Positions 43,482-49,561 of a stretch of 49,561 nt of DNA are shown here, piece by piece; position 1 is the first letter of the stretch; each line of letters starts with the position of its first letter. Made by a program: the position numbers and the translations under genes. Source of the DNA: Lachnospiraceae bacterium (GTDB lineage: Bacteria; Bacillota; Clostridia; Lachnospirales; Lachnospiraceae); NCBI GenBank assembly GCA_021770345.1, contig JAETRD010000021.1:1-49561 (forward strand). Direction: 5' to 3'. The notes below the pieces were generated by a model. The model did not search any database. It was not told the origin of the DNA and saw only the letters and a program-made list of their open reading frames with translations.

Positions 43482-44327
43482 ATGGGAGAATTTACAAACA
43501 AAATTGATTTTGCGGTATTGGTAATGGTGAAAAATGCGAATCCAAATGGAGACCCGCTCAACGGAAACCGGCCCCGTGAAACCTATGACGGGTACGGAGA
43601 AATTTCGGATGTATGTATTAAGCGTAAAGTAAGAAACAGACTGCAGGACATGGGAGAAAATATTTTTGTACAGAGTGATGAACGCTCAAATGATGGTTTC
43701 AGGAGCCTTTCCGAACGAGCAAAAAGTAATGTGATTATGCAGAAGGCGCTGAAGGATAAAGACAGCGATACATATGCCAGAGCAGCGTGCGAAACATGGA
43801 TTGATGTTCGAAGCTTTGGACAGGTATTTGCCTTTAAGGACAATAATGTATCTGTCGGCGTCAGAGGACCGGTGTCTGTTCATTCGGGATTTAGTGTTTT
43901 GCCTGTATCCATTGACAGTATGCAGATTACCAAAAGTGTAAACAGTGAGACAAAAGATAAAAAATCTTCTGATACTATGGGTATGAAGCATAAAATTTGT
44001 TCCGCGCTTTATGTGATAAAGGGCAGCATTAATCATCAGCTTGCGGAGAAGACCGGATTTAGTGATGAGGATGCAGAAAAAATAAAAGAGGCTTTTCGCA
44101 CATTGTTTCTAAATGACAGTTCTTCGGCCAGACCGGACGGCAGTATGGAGGTACGAAAGGTTTATTGGTGGAAGCATAATTGCCCAATGGGACAATATTC
44201 TTCTGCAAAAGTACACAGACTTTTGCATGTTACTGCAAAGGTAGATGATCCAAAAGAATTTGAAGATTATGAAATCAGACTGGATTCTTTGCCCGGTTTG
44301 GAAGTGCAGGAAATTGAGGGAATGTAA
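43482..44327 (+). CDS. cas7c: Cas7c (Csd2), Cascade backbone subunit
   Basis: This 281-residue backbone protein coats the crRNA. The N-terminal FAVLVMVKNANPNGDPLNGN, the RKVRNRLQDMG helix and the VRSFGQVFA segment are hallmarks of Csd2. GAGGAGGAGC lies 6 bp before the ATG. It lies between the large subunit and cas4, the standard type I-C order. Confidence 0.94.
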   Translation: MGEFTNKIDFAVLVMVKNANPNGDPLNGNRPRETYDGYGEISDVCIKRKVRNRLQDMGENIFVQSDERSNDGFRSLSERAKSNVIMQKALKDKDSDTYARAACETWIDVRSFGQVFAFKDNNVSVGVRGPVSVHSGFSVLPVSIDSMQITKSVNSETKDKKSSDTMGMKHKICSALYVIKGSINHQLAEKTGFSDEDAEKIKEAFRTLFLNDSSSARPDGSMEVRKVYWWKHNCPMGQYSSAKVHRLLHVTAKVDDPKEFEDYEIRLDSLPGLEVQEIEGM

Positions 44328-44329
44328 TT

Positions 44330-44989
44330 ATGTACTCGGAAAAAGACTATTTGATGCTTTCCGGAATTCAGCATTTTGTCTTTTGCCGCAGGCAGTGGGC
44401 TTTGATACACATTGAGCAGCAGTGGGCGGAAAATTATCAGACAACTGCGGGGGAGCTGATGCATAAGAAGGCACACGACGAAGGTTCTTTCGAGAAAAGA
44501 GGGGACCTTCTGACTGTGAGAGGTCTGCGCATTTCTTCGCGTTCGCTCGGAATGAGCGGGCAGTGTGACGTGGTGGAATTCCATCAGGACAAAGACGGAG
44601 CAGAGCTGTTCGGCTATGACGGCAGATGGAGGCCGGTTCCCGTTGAGTATAAGCGCGGGACGGTGAAAGAGGACGGTTCGGACGAAGCGCAGCTTTGCGC
44701 GCAGGCAATCTGTCTTGAGGAGATGTTTCAGACAGAGATACGGGAAGGTTTTTTATATTACGGTCAGAACCGCAGGCGGCACCGTGTGGAGTTTACGGAG
44801 GCTTTGCGGGAGAATGTGAAAAAGCTTTCCGGGGAAATGCATGAATTGCTCCTGCGCGGATATACGCCAAACGTAAGGTATTCCAAACGGTGCAAAGCCT
44901 GTTCGCTGGAAGATATCTGTCTGCCGAAACTGCAGAAAGACGTCGACGTCAGAGCGTATATTGAGCAGAATATTCACAGCAAGGACTGA
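44330..44989 (+). CDS. cas4: Cas4 exonuclease (spacer acquisition)
   Basis: This 219-residue RecB-like nuclease trims prespacers and selects the PAM with Cas1-Cas2. The iron-sulfur Cys set is present (FCRRQW near the start; CKAC and C in SLEDIC near the end). The PD-(D/E)xK core appears as the Asp of GQCDVVEF and PVEYKRG. Its ATG lies 2 bp after the cas7 stop. Its stop codon overlaps the copied leader-end sequence that precedes the orphan repeat at 44997. Confidence 0.93.
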   Translation: MYSEKDYLMLSGIQHFVFCRRQWALIHIEQQWAENYQTTAGELMHKKAHDEGSFEKRGDLLTVRGLRISSRSLGMSGQCDVVEFHQDKDGAELFGYDGRWRPVPVEYKRGTVKEDGSDEAQLCAQAICLEEMFQTEIREGFLYYGQNRRRHRVEFTEALRENVKKLSGEMHELLLRGYTPNVRYSKRCKACSLEDICLPKLQKDVDVRAYIEQNIHSKD

Positions 44990-44996
44990 TTTTGCT

Positions 44997-45028
44997 GCCG
45001 CTCCCCGTGCGGGAGCATGGATTGAAAT
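44997..45028 (+). repeat. Orphan CRISPR repeat between cas4 and cas1
   Basis: This 32-bp sequence matches the array repeat at 30 of 32 positions (T2C and G21A). It is preceded by TGATTTTGCTG (44987-44997), nearly identical to the array leader end TGATTTTTGCTG (46535-46546). It therefore looks like a copy of a leader-repeat junction inside the cas operon. The cas1 start codon follows 20 bp later. The G21A change is at the base of the repeat hairpin, next to the expected Cas5c cut site. Confidence 0.9.
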
Positions 45029-45048
45029 CACGGAAAGGATGCCGCAGG

Positions 45049-46080
45049 ATGAGAAAGTTATTAAATACGCTGTATGTCATGACAGAGAACTGCTATCTGA
45101 CACTGGACGGAGAAAATATCGTGATTCAAAACGGTGAGCAGATGCTTGGCAGGTTTCCGCTGCACACACTGGAAAATATTATCTGTTTTACCTATAAAGG
45201 CGCCTCTCCTGCGCTTATGGGAGCATGTGCCGAACGGCAGATCGGAATGAGTTTCTTTTCTCCGCGGGGGAAATTTCTCGCGAGGGCTGCGGGGAGGGAA
45301 TACGGAAATGTTTTGCTGAGAAAGGAGCAGTACCGCATCTCGGATTCCGGGGAGAGAAGTCTTGTCTACGCGAAAAATATGATTACCGGAAAGATTTTTA
45401 ACAGCCGATGGAGTATTGAGCGGACACTGCGTGACCATGCTTACCGCGTGGATGCGGATAAATTGAAGCGGATATCGAATGTGCTTTATGAGGATTTACC
45501 CAAAGTGGATCATGTTTCGGGGCTCGACGAATTGAGGGGCGTTGAGGGAAAAGCTGCGGAACAATATTTTTCAGTACTCAATGATATGATATTGAACCAG
45601 AAGGAGGATTTCCTGTTTACGACGAGAAATCGCAGGCCGCCGTTGGACAACAGCAATGCCCTCTTGTCTTTTGCGTATACGATTCTGGCGGGAGACTGTG
45701 CGAATGCGCTTTACAGTGTCGGGTTGGACCCGTACGTTGGATTTATGCATGGGGACAGGCCCGGACGGGCGTCGCTTGCGCTGGATATGATGGAGGAACT
45801 TCGGCCGGTTCTGGCAGATCGTTTTATCCTGACGCTAATCAATACAAAGGCAATTCGGGCGGAACATTTTGAAAAGCAGAAGGATGGTGCGGTCTTACTG
45901 AATGAGGATGGCAGAAAGGTATTTTTCAATGCCTGGCAGAATCACAAGAAGGAAACGATCACACATCCGTTTTTGAAGGAGAAGATCATGTGGGGACTGG
46001 TTCCGTATGTGCAGGCGCTTTTGCTTGCCCGGACCATCCGGGGAGACATGGAGGAATATCCGCCATTTTTATGGAAGTAG
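45049..46080 (+). CDS. cas1: Cas1 integrase
   Basis: This 343-residue metal-dependent integrase inserts new spacers with Cas2. Active-site residues are E166 (RGVEGKAAEQYF), H234 (FMHGDRPGR) and the acidic pair near 249-250 (LDMMEELRP). The start MRKLLNTLYVM at 45049 is chosen; the open frame upstream from 44992 is simply a translation of the orphan CRISPR repeat. A weak AAAGGA/GCAGG lies before the ATG. The downstream gene follows directly. Confidence 0.94.
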   Translation: MRKLLNTLYVMTENCYLTLDGENIVIQNGEQMLGRFPLHTLENIICFTYKGASPALMGACAERQIGMSFFSPRGKFLARAAGREYGNVLLRKEQYRISDSGERSLVYAKNMITGKIFNSRWSIERTLRDHAYRVDADKLKRISNVLYEDLPKVDHVSGLDELRGVEGKAAEQYFSVLNDMILNQKEDFLFTTRNRRPPLDNSNALLSFAYTILAGDCANALYSVGLDPYVGFMHGDRPGRASLALDMMEELRPVLADRFILTLINTKAIRAEHFEKQKDGAVLLNEDGRKVFFNAWQNHKKETITHPFLKEKIMWGLVPYVQALLLARTIRGDMEEYPPFLWK

Positions 46081-46089
46081 GTGCTGCAG

Positions 46090-46380
46090 ATGTTGGTGTT
46101 GATTACTTATGATGTTTCTACGCAGGATGCCGCGGGGAGAAAACGGCTTCGAAAAGTGGCAAAGGAATGTGTGAATTACGGACAGCGGGTGCAAAATTCC
46201 GTGTTTGAATGTATTTTGGATGCATCGCAGCTGTTGCTGTTAAAAGACAGGCTTACATCGATGATTAACGAGGAGGAAGACAGTCTGCGCTTTTATTATC
46301 TGGGAAATAAATACCAGACCAAGGTAGAGCACTTTGGGATAAAAACATCGTATGAAGCCGAGGGAACGCTGATGATATAG
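46090..46380 (+). CDS. cas2: Cas2
   Basis: This 96-residue protein is the dimeric core of the Cas1-Cas2 integration complex. The start MLVLITYDVST at 46090 has AGTAGGTG before it and gives the standard Cas2 N-terminus with the conserved Asp in YDV. A GTG at 46081 is possible but less likely. The RRLRKVAKEC-like helix (KRLRKVAKECVNYGQRVQNS) and the final strands fit the family. Confidence 0.93.
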   Translation: MLVLITYDVSTQDAAGRKRLRKVAKECVNYGQRVQNSVFECILDASQLLLLKDRLTSMINEEEDSLRFYYLGNKYQTKVEHFGIKTSYEAEGTLMI

Positions 46381-46545
46381 GCCGGTGCGAATGGTAAGCG
46401 GACATGAAATGCCGGGGAGGTTCGCACCGGAAAAATGTTATAGAATGCAGTTGGAGTTGTATTTACAGATAAGAGTTGATGTTGAAATTTGGTAATATTG
46501 TTTAAGCAGGAGTCCGTATTTGGGTAAAAATATGTGATTTTTGCT
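46381..46545 (+). promoter_or_regulatory. CRISPR leader
   Basis: This 165-bp stretch separates cas2 from the first repeat. Its first part holds a perfect 10-bp inverted repeat (CCGGTGCGAA 46382-46391, TTCGCACCGG 46421-46430). The remainder (46431-46545) is AT-rich, as leaders are, and should hold the array promoter, which I could not place with confidence. The final TGATTTTTGCTG is repeated at the orphan repeat, so it may be the Cas1-Cas2 anchor. Confidence 0.75.

Positions 46546-49561
<3,016 letters not shown>

Noticed and set aside
45029-45048. Sequence after the orphan repeat acting as a CreR-like guide against the cas promoter
   Set aside because: The only shared stretch I found is ACGGAAA (7 nt) at 38217-38223, offset by one from the seed and not preceded by a TTC PAM. 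Too short to support autorepression by this route.
44992-45048. Longer Cas1 N-terminus starting at 44992
   Set aside because: The extra residues are a translation of the orphan CRISPR repeat and have no ribosome site; standard Cas1 homology begins at 45049.

Overview
The window looks like a chromosomal segment of a gut-type Clostridia bacterium, most likely a member of the Lachnospiraceae. The reasons are the YesM/YesN-type two-component system beside a CUT1 sugar ABC transporter, strong AGGAGG ribosome sites, many WYL/GyrI/TfoX-type small genes, a type 1B dihydroorotate dehydrogenase (PyrK/PyrD) and a type I-C CRISPR-Cas locus. No tRNA or rRNA genes were found. All assignments were made by reading the sequence; no database search was run.

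Layout. (1) 0.3-10.1 kb: a sugar locus with a GH94 phosphorylase that resembles N,N'-diacetylchitobiose phosphorylase much more than cellobiose phosphorylase, a phosphohexomutase, a sensor kinase, a substrate-binding lipoprotein, two permeases and a response regulator. The phosphorylase and transporter promoters share a 14-bp box at exactly the same distance from a perfect TATAAT, so they probably form one regulon. (2) 10.1-14.2 kb: a TetR regulator divergent from a MATE pump, with a 68-bp MITE-like element between them, then a leftward AraC-lspA-PAP2 operon. (3) 14.3-28.8 kb: mostly housekeeping, namely glycogen phosphorylase, a GNAT protein, a membrane dipeptidase, a TPR lipoprotein, hflX, pyrC-pyrK-pyrD with two kinds of hairpin element in its gaps, and sbcD-sbcC.

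(4) 28.8-34.5 kb: an AT-richer island and the most interesting part of the window. A tyrosine recombinase gene lies between 27-bp inverted repeats (one mismatch), each with recombinase-core geometry (9-bp arms around a 7-bp centre). Just inside the left repeat is a near-consensus promoter (TTGACA, 17 bp, TATATT) that points left, out of the segment and straight into the bidirectional terminator after sbcC. Inversion would place it just upstream of a four-gene operon: a DUF2172/DUF4910 aminopeptidase-like protein, an AAC(3)-fold acyltransferase, an FkbH-type glyceryl-ACP synthase and an acyl carrier protein. This reads as a self-contained phase-variable switch, captured in the OFF (or low) orientation, controlling a small glyceryl-transfer pathway whose acceptor is unknown.

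(5) 34.6-37.9 kb: a WYL regulator with its likely operator, ClbS/DfsB-, TfoX- and GyrI-like proteins, and a zinc-ribbon membrane protein. (6) 38.1-49.6 kb: a complete type I-C CRISPR-Cas system (cas3-cas5c-cas8c-cas7c-cas4-cas1-cas2) with a strong promoter, followed by a leader and at least 46 repeats running off the window end. One extra CRISPR repeat, preceded by a copy of the leader end, lies between cas4 and cas1.
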